A stretch of 46,982 nucleotides of DNA from a virus, in IMG/VR virus record IMGVR_UViG_3300037264_001228, positions 1 through 46,982 of that record. The stretch is one strand, 5' to 3'. This document shows positions 1-9,494 of the stretch, piece by piece (the first letter of the stretch is position 1; every line of letters begins with the position of its first letter). A program made the translations under genes and the position numbers. Below the pieces are notes generated by a model. That model was given only the letters and a program-made list of their open reading frames with translations, searched no databases and was not told the origin of the DNA.

Positions 1-544
1 TTCCATACAGAATTTCTCCGTCCTCGGCTTCGGCCTCGGTTTCTCCTCCGACCTCAATTTTATTGTAAGAGAATCCATACTTGGAGAAGTTGCCCCTACT
101 CAAAACCCGAAGCACCATGACGATGATGTCGGTGAGGTTTTCCCGGTCATCCGTGCTGCCCTTGGTGAGGATGGTGATGGTGATGGGGACAATGCTATGC
201 CCTACGTATGATGTCTGTGCCAGTATCCCGCCGTCATCAAAGTGTTGGGTACCGGTCTCCCGCTCCTCGCTCAAGGCCATGAGTTCGGCTGTATACGCTC
301 CAGCCGATACGGTGATGGCTGGGTACAGTTCAATGCGCTTGGGGTAGGAGCGGAAGATGGCGATCTTCGATTCCCCCGCCCACTCCTTCGTTGCTTCGGT
401 GGTGGGAATATACCGATACCGCTCATCGACAACGACGTCGGGATTGGCAAACACTTCCCGCAAGACCTTGACCAAGGCAAGCTTGATACTGTGAGTGCCA
501 CGGAACAGCATCGTGGCAGATGTTGGGGCATTAATGTCCATCAT
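1..544 (-). CDS. Virion structural protein, possibly tail-completion/terminator-like (partial, 3' end outside window)
   Basis: Open from an ATG at 544 to the window edge, so about 181 residues are visible and the C-terminus is missing. The start overlaps the stop of the upstream gene as TGATG, which fixes it. The sequence is a compact alpha/beta protein without Cys motifs; a segment reading RIELYPAITVSAGAYTAEL, followed by a hydrophobic stretch (SIVPITITILTKGS) and a helix (DIIVMVLRVL), has the feel of tail-terminator or neck proteins that prepare a tail tube end. That role is inference from pattern and from position beside other virion genes; no catalytic motif is visible. It could equally be another small neck or tail protein. 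Confidence 0.6.
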   Translation of the reverse strand, partial: MMDINAPTSATMLFRGTHSIKLALVKVLREVFANPDVVVDERYRYIPTTEATKEWAGESKIAIFRSYPKRIELYPAITVSAGAYTAELMALSEERETGTQHFDDGGILAQTSYVGHSIVPITITILTKGSTDDRENLTDIIVMVLRVLSRGNFSKYGFSYNKIEVGGETEAEAEDGEILYG

Positions 545-1599
545 CAGCTCCAGATCGCCCAGTCAAACTTTGCGATGTCGAATCCACCCTCAGCCTCCAA
601 TGCAGCCCTGATCGTGTCATCCGATACTCTGTAAATGATAGCATTTCTGGTTTCGCTGACGAAATTGAATTCTTGGTGCATGGGAATGCCTCTCAGTTCC
701 GATTGCCCTACCTTCGTCACGATTCCGCGCTCCCCCGTCCGCAACCTTAGCAAGACATCCATCTCCTTCATTCGGGGATGCCATAGCGACCACGAATCGA
801 AGTCATTGCTGAACTCAATGCCCTGTTCTGCCAGCTTAATCACGCGCTTGGGGAGATTCCCGTGCCTCGCCCGAATCTTGATGCCGGGGAAATAGCCACC
901 GGCAATGCCAGTGCCAAAGCACTCAATGCAACGATAACTGGACTGGTATTCGGGGTCCGTAGACTCCATGGCCTCGACCTCCGACGTTTTCATTGGGTCA
1001 AAGGGCTTGCCAAAATCGGCAACGGTTGCAGCCGACATCGGCGTCACCCTCCCCGATTTTCCGGGTTGGTGAGTGAGGCAGACACAGGGTTGGCCGAACA
1101 TTCTCCGAATATATAGCGTGAAGTCCTCGCCATCATTTTGAAGCATGGCCAAGTTCCGCCGACGAATCTCTTCGACATAGAACTTCATGTCGTCGTCCTC
1201 GATGATGTCGCGCCTGATCTCCTCTGAAATAGCATTAGCATCAAAGGCGTGGTTGATCGTGATATACACTGGCTCTTCTTGGATCATGGTAATGCCACCG
1301 CGAGGATTGACGTACCCCACCCAAAAATAAAAGACGAAGTCGTCGGGAACAGTGACCGGAATCTCGAAGACAGTGTTATAGGTTGTGGGTGGGAGGTCTT
1401 GGAATTTGTTGCGATTGGTTGGGCAGGGCGAAGCGTAGACGATGTACCGCACCGCCTCCAATGCAGGAGACCACCGCACAAAGAACTGCCTTACGTTCTC
1501 TAGGTCGGGCGTCACCACGACTTTGTCGGTTAACCCAATCGTGGAAGGCAGTGAGGGGTCTACGAGTAGCCCCGGTGTTTTTGGTTCCCATAGGGCCAT
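544..1599 (-). CDS. Virion protein with fibronectin-like N-terminus and CxC/CxxC zinc-type motif; neck or connector candidate
   Basis: 351 residues. The first ~115 residues are beta-rich (EAVRYIVYASPC, FVFYFWVGYVN) and look like a fibronectin type III-type fold. The rest contains FGQPCVCLTHQP and, about 50 residues later, YRCIECFGTGIAGGYFPG. The pattern C-x-C ... C-x-x-C-[FY]-G-T-G-x-x-G-G-Y-F recurs in head-tail connector/neck-type proteins of tailed phages, where the cysteines probably bind zinc; I rely on memory of that family and have not searched. It sits between an 851-residue unknown gene (7 bases upstream) and the partial tail-type gene at the window edge (TGATG overlap), consistent with a neck position. 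Its exact role is unproven. Confidence 0.7.
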   Translation of the reverse strand: MALWEPKTPGLLVDPSLPSTIGLTDKVVVTPDLENVRQFFVRWSPALEAVRYIVYASPCPTNRNKFQDLPPTTYNTVFEIPVTVPDDFVFYFWVGYVNPRGGITMIQEEPVYITINHAFDANAISEEIRRDIIEDDDMKFYVEEIRRRNLAMLQNDGEDFTLYIRRMFGQPCVCLTHQPGKSGRVTPMSAATVADFGKPFDPMKTSEVEAMESTDPEYQSSYRCIECFGTGIAGGYFPGIKIRARHGNLPKRVIKLAEQGIEFSNDFDSWSLWHPRMKEMDVLLRLRTGERGIVTKVGQSELRGIPMHQEFNFVSETRNAIIYRVSDDTIRAALEAEGGFDIAKFDWAIWS

Positions 1600-1605
1600 G
1601 CTGTG

Positions 1606-4161
1606 TTATTTGGAAGCTTGTCTGACTTCCAACTCCTGTCTGAAGTAGGTGCTGATGCCCGTGCCAGCCTGAACCCGGAAGGCCCCGCCATCATCCAACG
1701 TCCTCACGACTTCGCCAAAGCGGTTCAAGGACCTGATGAAGACCCGGCTGCCGACGTCAATGTCGGCATTCACCCTCGGCCAGAGGTCGTCATGGAACTC
1801 AGAGGCGATGGTGATGTCGGACAAGATAGAGGCCGTGGTGACCTTGCCAGCGATTTCCGGATTGTCCTGTTCAAAGTCAGACCACGGAATCTTGCTGATG
1901 ACCTTGCCGCTAGCGTCCTTAGAGACGGCGTCACTCCCTTCCTTGGTCCACTGAATGGTGGCGGGATCGATGGCCGCCAGCCTGATCTTCATCAGGTGCC
2001 TGACGGTGCTTCCATACCGTATCGATGACTCAATCTTTTCTGGAAGGTCGTCTGCAACGTCCTTGGGGGCGGCGATGACGGCGGCATCCTCAACGACCTC
2101 TCTCACCAATGGCTCGGGATTAAAGCTGCCCTCGCCCTCCCACAGTCCCCAGTCCCCGTCTTCGTTGGTGCCGAAGTAGTAACCGGCAGGAGCTTTTTCG
2201 TTGAGGAAGTTTTCGGCCTCCTGAACGGTGTCATAAAATTCCTCTTCGTCACTGCTCCGAATCGCGCCATCCCATCCAAACTTCTTCGCATATTGCTGGA
2301 CTTTGTCCCCGACGAAATCAGGATTACCGCCCTCAGCCCAAACCCCAACATTTTGTGGGTCGATATCGAGCATGCCCGTGGGTGCGGGTTCCCGCAACTC
2401 GGATTCCCAGTCGGTGTCTTCGAGTTCGGCTCGGCCCGGACCACTGATCCCGTATTCGTCGGCTGCCTTCACAATGTCGTCTTCATTTTTGCTCTCAAAC
2501 ATTTTCATTTGTCTGGGGTCCTCCGCAACCTTGAGTTCTTCTATGAGTTTTTGAATGGAATCAATGCCCTTTCCCTTATAATACTCCTGCATAATTCGAC
2601 CTGCAAGCTTTGGGTTTTGCTGTACGAGATCGCCTAATTCTGGGGCGTGGTCGTCGTCCTTAATGCCGCTACCCCCACCTTCGACGACAGAATTCATAAT
2701 ACCAAAGGCTTGGGATTGACGATACTCAGTCGGCATATCCTCCCAGTGTTCTTTCATTTCGTCGAGGGAGCGGGGGGCTCTGGATTCACCATAATACGAA
2801 GAAGATTCCATGAAGGCGTACCACAGTATTTTCTCAAAGACGGGGTCGGCTTTGACAACTTCAAATACGGACTCCGGAACGGAGTTTTCAATGACGTTGA
2901 TCATCTCGTCCTTTCCCCATTCCTCAAAGTCCGTGTCCCGCTCCTTTGTTTGTTCGTCGCTGTAATCGTCCTCGTTGAGAACGGGGTAGTTTTCAAGGCG
3001 CTCCCCGATCTCGTCGGCAATCACCAGCTTCGACCCCGCGTCCCTATGAACGAGGATTTCGTCTCCGCTCGTAATGACGTACTGCCCGACTTCGGTGTCA
3101 TCATCAATGCTCTCCCCTCCTAGTTCGGCTAATGCCGTATTCCAGTTGGAACGACTCAGGGCATTGTCGTCATAGTCCTTGGTCAGGACCACGTAATACC
3201 CGTCATGCGTGGTACTGGGCTTGAGGTGGGTGGGGACGAAGTTGGGGTCGTATTTGGTGGGCTTGCCCCTTGCCGCTGTCACGGGAGCCACTTCTGCCAA
3301 CCCCTCCTGCTGCTTCCTAATATCCAGCGCCATCTGCGCCATTTGCAGGTTCTTGAGAATGGGATCGAGTTGGTGGATGGTTTCGGGATTTGTTGATTTG
3401 AATCGGAGATAGGTTTGGGTTGTGCGACCAATCCACTCCTCAAGTTCGGGGATCGACAGTCGGTCAAAGTCTATGGTGGCGACCCTGTTCAAGAATTCGT
3501 TGGCCGAAGTGGGCACACCCTCGTCTTCGGGTTTGTTCTGTGCGATCACACCCTTATCAGCAATCCCCCGCAGGGTCCCGTAATTGGGGCCATTCCACCG
3601 CTCATCCCACCGGTCTAAATCGAGGTCAAATCCACCCCCACCTTCAGCCTCTTTGATCCACCCCATAACGCGGGCGACGTCTTCCGCGCCCACGTCGTCG
3701 AGTGTTCGTCCTTCGTCAGCGATTCCATGAACTGCATACGCGCCCTCTGCATACGCCACCAAGAACGGCTCGTCGATGGTGAAGACGATGTCATCGCCCT
3801 CCTCGCTCCATGACGGGATCGCGGTTCCGGATTGAAGTTCGCGGTCATAAATGGCCATTTGGGGTCCGCGCTTGCTCCAGTTATTGACCCTGTCCACCCA
3901 CGTATCAGTCGGGAACACGTATGACATGATTTTGGTTGGAGACCAGTGCGCCTCCACAGACATAGAAAACTGATCAAGGATTTCCTGCTTTGCGTCTTCG
4001 CTCAGCTCGACCTCATTCTCGACTTGGTATTCGTGAATGAAGTTATTCCCGGCTTCGTAGGCGGTGTCGAGGCCCCCATAGTCCTCTAAGGGGCTCTCGG
4101 ATAGCTCTATCCCCAAAGCCTTGGCGAACTCAGTCCACGATATCTTGACGACTTTGCTCAT
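1606..4161 (-). CDS. Large acidic protein of unknown function
   Basis: 851 residues, very acidic, with low-complexity Asp/Glu/Gly patches and no catalytic motif that I recognise. The N-terminus reads MSKVVKISWTEFAKALG; the SWT...KA part resembles, with an insertion, the N-terminal peptide shared by genes near the portal. The last ~40 residues (DVGSRVFIRSLNRFGEVV) look like a small SH3/KOW-type beta barrel. The ATG is preceded by GAGGAGAAC, a good ribosome-binding site, and a candidate promoter lies immediately upstream (4173-4202). It is followed by the zinc-motif virion gene. Length and position suggest a virion or ejected protein, but this is inference only. Confidence 0.65.
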   Translation of the reverse strand: MSKVVKISWTEFAKALGIELSESPLEDYGGLDTAYEAGNNFIHEYQVENEVELSEDAKQEILDQFSMSVEAHWSPTKIMSYVFPTDTWVDRVNNWSKRGPQMAIYDRELQSGTAIPSWSEEGDDIVFTIDEPFLVAYAEGAYAVHGIADEGRTLDDVGAEDVARVMGWIKEAEGGGGFDLDLDRWDERWNGPNYGTLRGIADKGVIAQNKPEDEGVPTSANEFLNRVATIDFDRLSIPELEEWIGRTTQTYLRFKSTNPETIHQLDPILKNLQMAQMALDIRKQQEGLAEVAPVTAARGKPTKYDPNFVPTHLKPSTTHDGYYVVLTKDYDDNALSRSNWNTALAELGGESIDDDTEVGQYVITSGDEILVHRDAGSKLVIADEIGERLENYPVLNEDDYSDEQTKERDTDFEEWGKDEMINVIENSVPESVFEVVKADPVFEKILWYAFMESSSYYGESRAPRSLDEMKEHWEDMPTEYRQSQAFGIMNSVVEGGGSGIKDDDHAPELGDLVQQNPKLAGRIMQEYYKGKGIDSIQKLIEELKVAEDPRQMKMFESKNEDDIVKAADEYGISGPGRAELEDTDWESELREPAPTGMLDIDPQNVGVWAEGGNPDFVGDKVQQYAKKFGWDGAIRSSDEEEFYDTVQEAENFLNEKAPAGYYFGTNEDGDWGLWEGEGSFNPEPLVREVVEDAAVIAAPKDVADDLPEKIESSIRYGSTVRHLMKIRLAAIDPATIQWTKEGSDAVSKDASGKVISKIPWSDFEQDNPEIAGKVTTASILSDITIASEFHDDLWPRVNADIDVGSRVFIRSLNRFGEVVRTLDDGGAFRVQAGTGISTYFRQELEVRQASK

Positions 4162-4172
4162 GTTCTCCTCGT

Positions 4173-4202
4173 ATCATACTCATAAACAGAAGGCATTGAC
4201 AA
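4173..4202 (-). promoter_or_regulatory. Candidate sigma70-type promoter upstream of the 851-residue gene
   Basis: On the minus strand TTGTCA (4202-4197) and TATGAT (4178-4173) are separated by 18 bases; each matches 5 of 6 consensus positions. The expected start point lies only about 4 bases before the ATG at 4161, so the transcript would be nearly leaderless and would not carry the whole GAGGAG motif. The intergenic stretch is AT-rich compared with its surroundings and contains an inverted ATAAACA/TGTTTAT pair. Confidence 0.4.
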
Positions 4203-4206
4203 TTGT

Positions 4207-6867
4207 TTATGGGGCCTCGACCCCATTAAAATCCTGCGTTTTGGCCATCACTTCTTCTGCCCCCAACATGTTCCTTTTCTCCCACGCGCTCAAGGCGTCA
4301 TCGCCTTCGCGTACCTGCACCTTCGTATCACCCACACCATCATTCACATAAAGGCTTTTGACGGCAAGATACCGTGGAGGAAGTTGCCGTAATACTTCGT
4401 CAGTGGTTGTGGTGTCACCAATATTCAGTGTTAGTTCCGATCCATCCAAAGCAAGGATTCCCGTAGACCACCCTTCCGCCCACGGGAGTTCATCGCCCTC
4501 CTCAACCATGCCCTCCCGTTCAAACCAATCCCAATGATGTGGGGTTTCGGAAAGATCGAGGGTGCTGATCTCTCCGTGGGGAGAGAGGATGAATTTTTCA
4601 TAGCTGCGGCTAGCCCGATACTTGGGCAATCCTTGCAACATCTCCAACCCCGACAACCCCCGATAAATTTCGTCGGGGTCAGCGGCGAGGTCTCCCCTCA
4701 TCTTGACCACGAATTCTTGGAAGACGGGAGTCGTGAGGCGATCCCTGACAGCGAGAATAGCGCGAATGTCTGAGCCCGTCAGCTCTTCCTTGAAGATGTT
4801 CAGCCACTTCCCCACCGCATGGGCTTCGTCGATAGTGACACCGTATTGACGCTGAATCGGCATCAACCGCTCCAACTCGTCCTGCAACGCCGCCATCGTT
4901 TCGAGGGGGCTGGCTTCTGCCGCATCCAAGTCTTCAAGCATGTCCTGCATGACTAGGTTTGCGGTTTCAAGGTCAGAACTGATCTGGGTTAGGGCGAGAT
5001 TGATTTGGTCAGCCAGCTCCTCCACCGTTTCTTCCACGGGTAAGAATGCGGGCATCTCCATAACGGCTTCAGCGCCCTTCTTCTCAATCTTCTTTTCCTT
5101 GGGGAGAAAGGTCGTGGATGGGACCGTGGTCTCAGCCTTTTCCACGAGATCGACGACAATGTCCAAGTTCGCCAAGGCGTCTCCCAAGAGCCTGTCCGTG
5201 TTTTGACCTCGTGCCCGTGCATGGTTGTAGGCAGCGACCCACCCACCCTTCGGCGTCACCTCAAGCAAAGACTTCTGTCCTTTCTTGGTTGGGTACAGGA
5301 TTTCCTTGAGGGCGTCGATGAATGGCGCATTTTGTCCGATTTGTTCCAGCCATTTATGCGCGAGATCACCCACGGGCACCACGGCCTTGCCGACCTTGGC
5401 CTTGATCTTGAGCAGGAGTTCGTCACTTTTCCTGATTCTCTCGTCCACCTCTTCAACCAGCGACAACGCCACCGACCTCGCAATGACCCCACGCGAAGAA
5501 TACATTCGGTACAACACACCATATTTTTGCTTGAGGTCATTGACCTTGTCGGAGATCGCGCTGACCACGGCCAGCATGAGACCCTGTACCGATTTGACTT
5601 GAGCCTCATAGTGAAGCCGATTCTTTGCCCCTTGCTTAATGGAGGAGAACTCGGCGGGGTCCATCTTTTTCAGCCGCTTCATCTGTTCGACCATGTCCGC
5701 GACTTGTGCCGGTGTCGCCTCAATGCCAAGCTCCTTGAGGTTCAGCATGAGGGCGTCAACGTCTTCCTCGTCTTCAGCCCTGACCTCGATCTCGGAGGCT
5801 GATGCCGTGACTGCGGCGATTCTCGCCATCTCCTTTTCGAATCCTTGGAGTTGGTTGGGGTTGATGGGCATACAGATCAGCCCCGTGGGATAAGCCAAGG
5901 AGTGGGCGGTTCTCAGTCCACCCCCTTCATGGAGGGTGCTGTAGTCAACGCGCACAGACTCGGCCTCTCTAGTGACGCCCGTCGTGATGCGGGGATCAGC
6001 TCTGCCACTGACATAGGCCTCGGCTACCCTTTTCACCACCATCCTCGCGTCATCAGTATTGAGGGGGTGGGCGATGTGGGAGACGATATGGAACCCGGAC
6101 TTACCGGAAAACCGGAGTTCGGTTTTCATAACGTCTACCTCGTCAATAGCGGACATCGCCCGAAAGAGGTCGGCGGTCACCTGCTTCGTCTCCTCCCACG
6201 GGAACAAGTCCTTGGGGTCGATGTCGAGCCAGAGCAAGTTCGTGTTGGCTCCTACGGCAAAATGGAATTCGACAGTGCGTCCACGATTGAGGTCGTTGAA
6301 GGCGTTGGCATCAACCCGCATCGCCATGACCTCTTGTGCGGCATGACGCTTGAGCACGGTTTTGCCATCGACCTTGAGTAAGATCGCACCATCTAGGTCG
6401 TCCCCGTACTCGGCAATGATCTTGTTGGCGTTGTCTTGGTAATAGGCATGGATGTCGTGCTCAGTCAGGCCCTTAGGGTAATACTTGTTGGGGGTGACAA
6501 TGACCGTTTGTGGGTGTTGTAGCGGCTCTTGTTCGGCGGCATAGAACTTGTTATAGGGAGACCGCATCTCCAAGACCTGATAGGGTTCTCCCATGCCGTA
6601 GTCGAGCCTCGCCTTCAATGGCCCACTGACCTTGAATTTGGCCCTCTTGGTAGGAACCTTGGCTCCATAAGGCAGGATACAGGCCCCGTCAAAGTCGCGG
6701 TTCTCGCGCTCCATGCGGGACTGTACGGTGCCGACAAGGGTGAGGAGGTGGTGTTGAGAGTCAAAGGGGCGGGTATAGAAGACCCCGTCTTCAACGTCAA
6801 CAGCCCCTAGGATCGGGATGAGGATGTGCTGGGGGACTTCGTGACCAATGGCAGCGTAGTATTTCAT
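4207..6867 (-). CDS. Archaeo-eukaryotic primase (LigD polymerase-domain type) with long C-terminal extension
   Basis: 886 residues. Residues ~125-340 match the LigD PolDom plan: KYYPKGLTEHDIHAYY (129-143) corresponds to the conserved entry segment; LWLDIDP (212-218) supplies the metal-binding Asp pair D215/D217; SGKSGFHI (254-261) is motif II with its His; RVDYS (306-310) gives the third acidic residue D308. The family adds ribo- or deoxynucleotides during primer synthesis or end repair. Residues ~350-740 are mostly helical and unrecognised. Residues ~759-868 form a domain also seen in the ligase upstream and in the 322-residue protein at 29970-30938. The ATG overlaps the ligase stop (GCATGA), so the two are translationally coupled. 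The C-terminal extension is not part of usual LigD proteins. No Ku-like gene is visible in the window. Confidence 0.85.
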   Translation of the reverse strand: MKYYAAIGHEVPQHILIPILGAVDVEDGVFYTRPFDSQHHLLTLVGTVQSRMERENRDFDGACILPYGAKVPTKRAKFKVSGPLKARLDYGMGEPYQVLEMRSPYNKFYAAEQEPLQHPQTVIVTPNKYYPKGLTEHDIHAYYQDNANKIIAEYGDDLDGAILLKVDGKTVLKRHAAQEVMAMRVDANAFNDLNRGRTVEFHFAVGANTNLLWLDIDPKDLFPWEETKQVTADLFRAMSAIDEVDVMKTELRFSGKSGFHIVSHIAHPLNTDDARMVVKRVAEAYVSGRADPRITTGVTREAESVRVDYSTLHEGGGLRTAHSLAYPTGLICMPINPNQLQGFEKEMARIAAVTASASEIEVRAEDEEDVDALMLNLKELGIEATPAQVADMVEQMKRLKKMDPAEFSSIKQGAKNRLHYEAQVKSVQGLMLAVVSAISDKVNDLKQKYGVLYRMYSSRGVIARSVALSLVEEVDERIRKSDELLLKIKAKVGKAVVPVGDLAHKWLEQIGQNAPFIDALKEILYPTKKGQKSLLEVTPKGGWVAAYNHARARGQNTDRLLGDALANLDIVVDLVEKAETTVPSTTFLPKEKKIEKKGAEAVMEMPAFLPVEETVEELADQINLALTQISSDLETANLVMQDMLEDLDAAEASPLETMAALQDELERLMPIQRQYGVTIDEAHAVGKWLNIFKEELTGSDIRAILAVRDRLTTPVFQEFVVKMRGDLAADPDEIYRGLSGLEMLQGLPKYRASRSYEKFILSPHGEISTLDLSETPHHWDWFEREGMVEEGDELPWAEGWSTGILALDGSELTLNIGDTTTTDEVLRQLPPRYLAVKSLYVNDGVGDTKVQVREGDDALSAWEKRNMLGAEEVMAKTQDFNGVEAP

Positions 6868-8801
6868 GCCCAGACCTCGCTGATTTCAGTCGGATGAATC
6901 TCGCTGATTTCGACTTTCCCCCAGACCGGCTCCGACCATTGCACGACAACGTCGAAATCCGTGGGTCCAAGCTGCCCGTGTCTGGGGGAGATCGCCACGA
7001 TTTGACCAATTGCGCCTGTCACGGTTTTGATCAAGCGACCCGGAATCAGGGTCGCCGCCGATATCCACATTGAGGTCCGCACTACCTGCTCAACAGAGAC
7101 GTCGGCGGGAACCGGTTCCTTGTCATCGCGCTCCCTAACGAACTGGGGGAACCTCAGGCTCCCCGACAGCATGTTTTCTACCTTCACCCACTTCTTGTCC
7201 TTGAACTCGAAGGTGGGGCGATTTTTTTCGTTGGTTTCGATGGCCTCAACCTCAACAATCAACGGCTCCTTGAATGGGTCCACCCAAATCCGCTCATTGT
7301 CTTCCATGATTTTGTTACGCTCAGCCCATTCCATCAACCGAATCCGTTCCTCGTCATTGAAGCCCCCGCTAATGGCCCCACTCAACCGAAACCGGCCCTC
7401 CTTGTCCATAAAGGCGCAGAGGACGGCGCTGATCTGTTCCACGAATTTGGACTTGTTGATGCCCATCACCACCAAGTCATAGGACTGGATGGGCTTGATT
7501 TTATAGAGGTCAGCGCCAAAATGCACGACCAATCCCTCCCAGCCCTTGGTTTCGAGGTCTGCCCACAACGCCTCGGCCTTGTCCATGGTCCCGTGAACGG
7601 TGAGGGCGGGGTGCACGGTGTTACCGTTCCCAAAAATTTTATCGATTTCTTTCATGCGCTCTTCGATGCTCAGACTCTCGTATTCGACGCCATCCAATGA
7701 ATACAGGTCAAAGACAGAGAGCCGGAGCAGGTGATCGTTGCCGCCCTTGGGGTTCTTGAGGATGGCGGCGGATTTCATGTAGGAAAGCGGTTTCCCCATC
7801 TCGTCAACGGCATAGAGTTCGCCCAAGAAGATGGCGTTCTTGTGTCCGGATAAGAGTTGAGCGGCTTCCTTGGTTGGGGGCATGCCGGTTCTGATGGTGC
7901 CACGAATGGTGACCAACTCCACTTTGCCGCCGTCATAATAAATGGCGCAGAGTTCGCCATCGTATTTCACGCTGAAGGTAGCGGGCTTATCGCCAACGAG
8001 TTCGGAGAGGGAATCAAAGTCCATGAAGGCCATCTTGTGATAGAGCTTCCACGAATGCGCGATATCGGTGGCGGGGTGTGCCTTATTGATATACCCTTCA
8101 AAAGCATACACGAAGGCACGTGAGCTACTGCGACCATGCCATGCCTGAGCAAGGTCTTCGTCTTCGTTGAGGATCAAGGAGGCGACGTTTTTCCCGCCGA
8201 CATCCACGTGGAGCCTCTTGCTGATGAAGGGGAGGCGCGAGAGCGCGGTATCCACGTTGGCTTCGGAGACGGCCTCAATGTAGGTGTCATTCTTATCCGT
8301 AATGCCCCGTACCCACCCCCACTCCATCAGAGCGTCAGCCGTGTCATCCCAATCAAAATTTAGGGCCTCTAATCTTGTCTGTTGTTCGGTTGTGAGCGGC
8401 AACAACCCCTCCTCTATGACTTCGCCATGCCACATGCCACTCGTGCCCCCCGCATACGGGAAGGTCACAAGTTCACCACCGGGAGAAAGCCAAAACCCCT
8501 CCCTGATGCTCTCAAATAGCTCCAGTTGCCGGTTCTCTGCCGTGGGTTTGGGGGGCTCTGGCTTCGGCATCTGCTCCTCTGGAATTTCCTCAATGACTTC
8601 GTCGGTCATCTGTTCAATCCTCTGTGCCCAGCCCCGCTCCCCAAACCGCTGCTTCTGCTTCCACACGAAAAGGCCCACGTTCTCATTGGTGCCGAAATAC
8701 CTGACAATCGAGTGATGCACGGCATCTCTCGGGTCTTTGGCCGTCGTGAAGTCCTTGAAGTCGAGGCCAATGGGGTGAAGGTCTACAACAAACTTGGGCA
8801 T
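6864..8801 (-). CDS. ATP-dependent DNA ligase with extra N- and C-terminal regions
   Basis: 645 residues. The nucleotidyltransferase core is clear: motif I KYDGE with the adenylated Lys K279; FLGELYAVD (325-333) motif III; LSVFDLY (361-367) motif IIIa; EGLVVH (422-427) motif IV; YKIKP (433-437) motif V. An OB-fold follows (DLVVMGINKS; FRLSGAISGGF), closing with LRFPQFVRERDDK (549-561), typical of ATP ligases that seal nicks. Unusual are ~260 residues before the core, including a domain (~103-226) shared with the primase downstream and with the protein at 29970-30938, and a C-terminal ~75-residue beta-rich segment that looks SH3-like. Ligase and primase together mimic bacterial LigD. It overlaps the preceding virion gene by one base. 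Confidence 0.92.
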   Translation of the reverse strand: MPKFVVDLHPIGLDFKDFTTAKDPRDAVHHSIVRYFGTNENVGLFVWKQKQRFGERGWAQRIEQMTDEVIEEIPEEQMPKPEPPKPTAENRQLELFESIREGFWLSPGGELVTFPYAGGTSGMWHGEVIEEGLLPLTTEQQTRLEALNFDWDDTADALMEWGWVRGITDKNDTYIEAVSEANVDTALSRLPFISKRLHVDVGGKNVASLILNEDEDLAQAWHGRSSSRAFVYAFEGYINKAHPATDIAHSWKLYHKMAFMDFDSLSELVGDKPATFSVKYDGELCAIYYDGGKVELVTIRGTIRTGMPPTKEAAQLLSGHKNAIFLGELYAVDEMGKPLSYMKSAAILKNPKGGNDHLLRLSVFDLYSLDGVEYESLSIEERMKEIDKIFGNGNTVHPALTVHGTMDKAEALWADLETKGWEGLVVHFGADLYKIKPIQSYDLVVMGINKSKFVEQISAVLCAFMDKEGRFRLSGAISGGFNDEERIRLMEWAERNKIMEDNERIWVDPFKEPLIVEVEAIETNEKNRPTFEFKDKKWVKVENMLSGSLRFPQFVRERDDKEPVPADVSVEQVVRTSMWISAATLIPGRLIKTVTGAIGQIVAISPRHGQLGPTDFDVVVQWSEPVWGKVEISEIHPTEISEVWA

Positions 8802-9190
8802 TATACCCCCACAGCAGTTATCTTCACGGAGACGTTGCCACTGGCACCACCATTGGGATTGTAAAAGATCACGGGTGCCGTGATGTCAGCACCAATCGCC
8901 ATGACGTTTCTAATCCGGAATGTGGCGGGAGTTGCAGTCGGTGGCTCCAACGGCCCGATCTTGGTGACGATGGTCACGTCAATTGGGAGATTGGTTTCCA
9001 GCAACAGGTACTTGGCCGTTGTGACATTGCACAAATACCCCGTGACCGTGGTCAGGGGGTCAAGGATGAATTCGAGGGGGTGGAAATACTTGCTTTGACC
9101 GGCATCACCAACGGAAAAACTTTGGTTAAAGTTGAGGCTGCTCCCAGAAGAGGCCTCCAAAAATGCCGAAATCCGCGTCGTCATCACCAT
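8801..9190 (-). CDS. Small beta-rich virion-type protein
   Basis: 129 residues, rich in Thr, Val, Ile and Ala, with almost no charged helical segments, the composition of small phage surface or tail proteins. GGAGG seven bases before the ATG at 9190 supports the start. The stop codon overlaps the ligase start. No recognisable motif; a structural role is inferred from composition. Confidence 0.65.
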   Translation of the reverse strand: MVMTTRISAFLEASSGSSLNFNQSFSVGDAGQSKYFHPLEFILDPLTTVTGYLCNVTTAKYLLLETNLPIDVTIVTKIGPLEPPTATPATFRIRNVMAIGADITAPVIFYNPNGGASGNVSVKITAVGV

Positions 9191-9224
9191 ATGAAGTCCT
9201 CCATTTTGTCTTCATTCTACTTCA

Positions 9225-9485
9225 TTATGGTGCAATCTTCAAATATTTTACCAGCATCTCCACAATGTGGGCGTTGATCGATTTTTGCTCGGCTATCAAC
9301 CCATTAATTTCCTTGTTAATGCTGGCAAGATACACGTAGGGGAAGTAGGCTCTACACGCTTTCTCCCCGTGCTTAGACAGGGTCACGTGGTATTCAGCGA
9401 GTTCGGGGTGATGGCGAACACCGACTCCCCACCCCTCCCTCACCAACTGCTTCGCCCGTTCTACGGAAATGTCTTCGTATATCAT
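9225..9485 (-). CDS. Small hypothetical protein
   Basis: 86 residues with an N-terminal part suggestive of alpha/beta structure (MIYEDISVERAKQLVREGW) and a helical C-terminal tail (INGLIAEQKSINAHIVEML). It lies ten bases after the stop of the heptosyltransferase-like gene and 34 bases before the small beta-rich gene. I do not recognise a family. Coding is supported by tight packing and plausible composition. Confidence 0.55.
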   Translation of the reverse strand: MIYEDISVERAKQLVREGWGVGVRHHPELAEYHVTLSKHGEKACRAYFPYVYLASINKEINGLIAEQKSINAHIVEMLVKYLKIAP

Positions 9486-9494
9486 TGTAGCACC

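Noticed and set aside
5203-5802. 199-codon plus-strand frame
   Set aside because: It is antisense to the primase gene, whose motifs are clear; no independent coding evidence.
4207-8801. Complete NHEJ system with Ku
   Set aside because: No Ku-like gene is visible in the window; only the ligase and primase parts can be supported.
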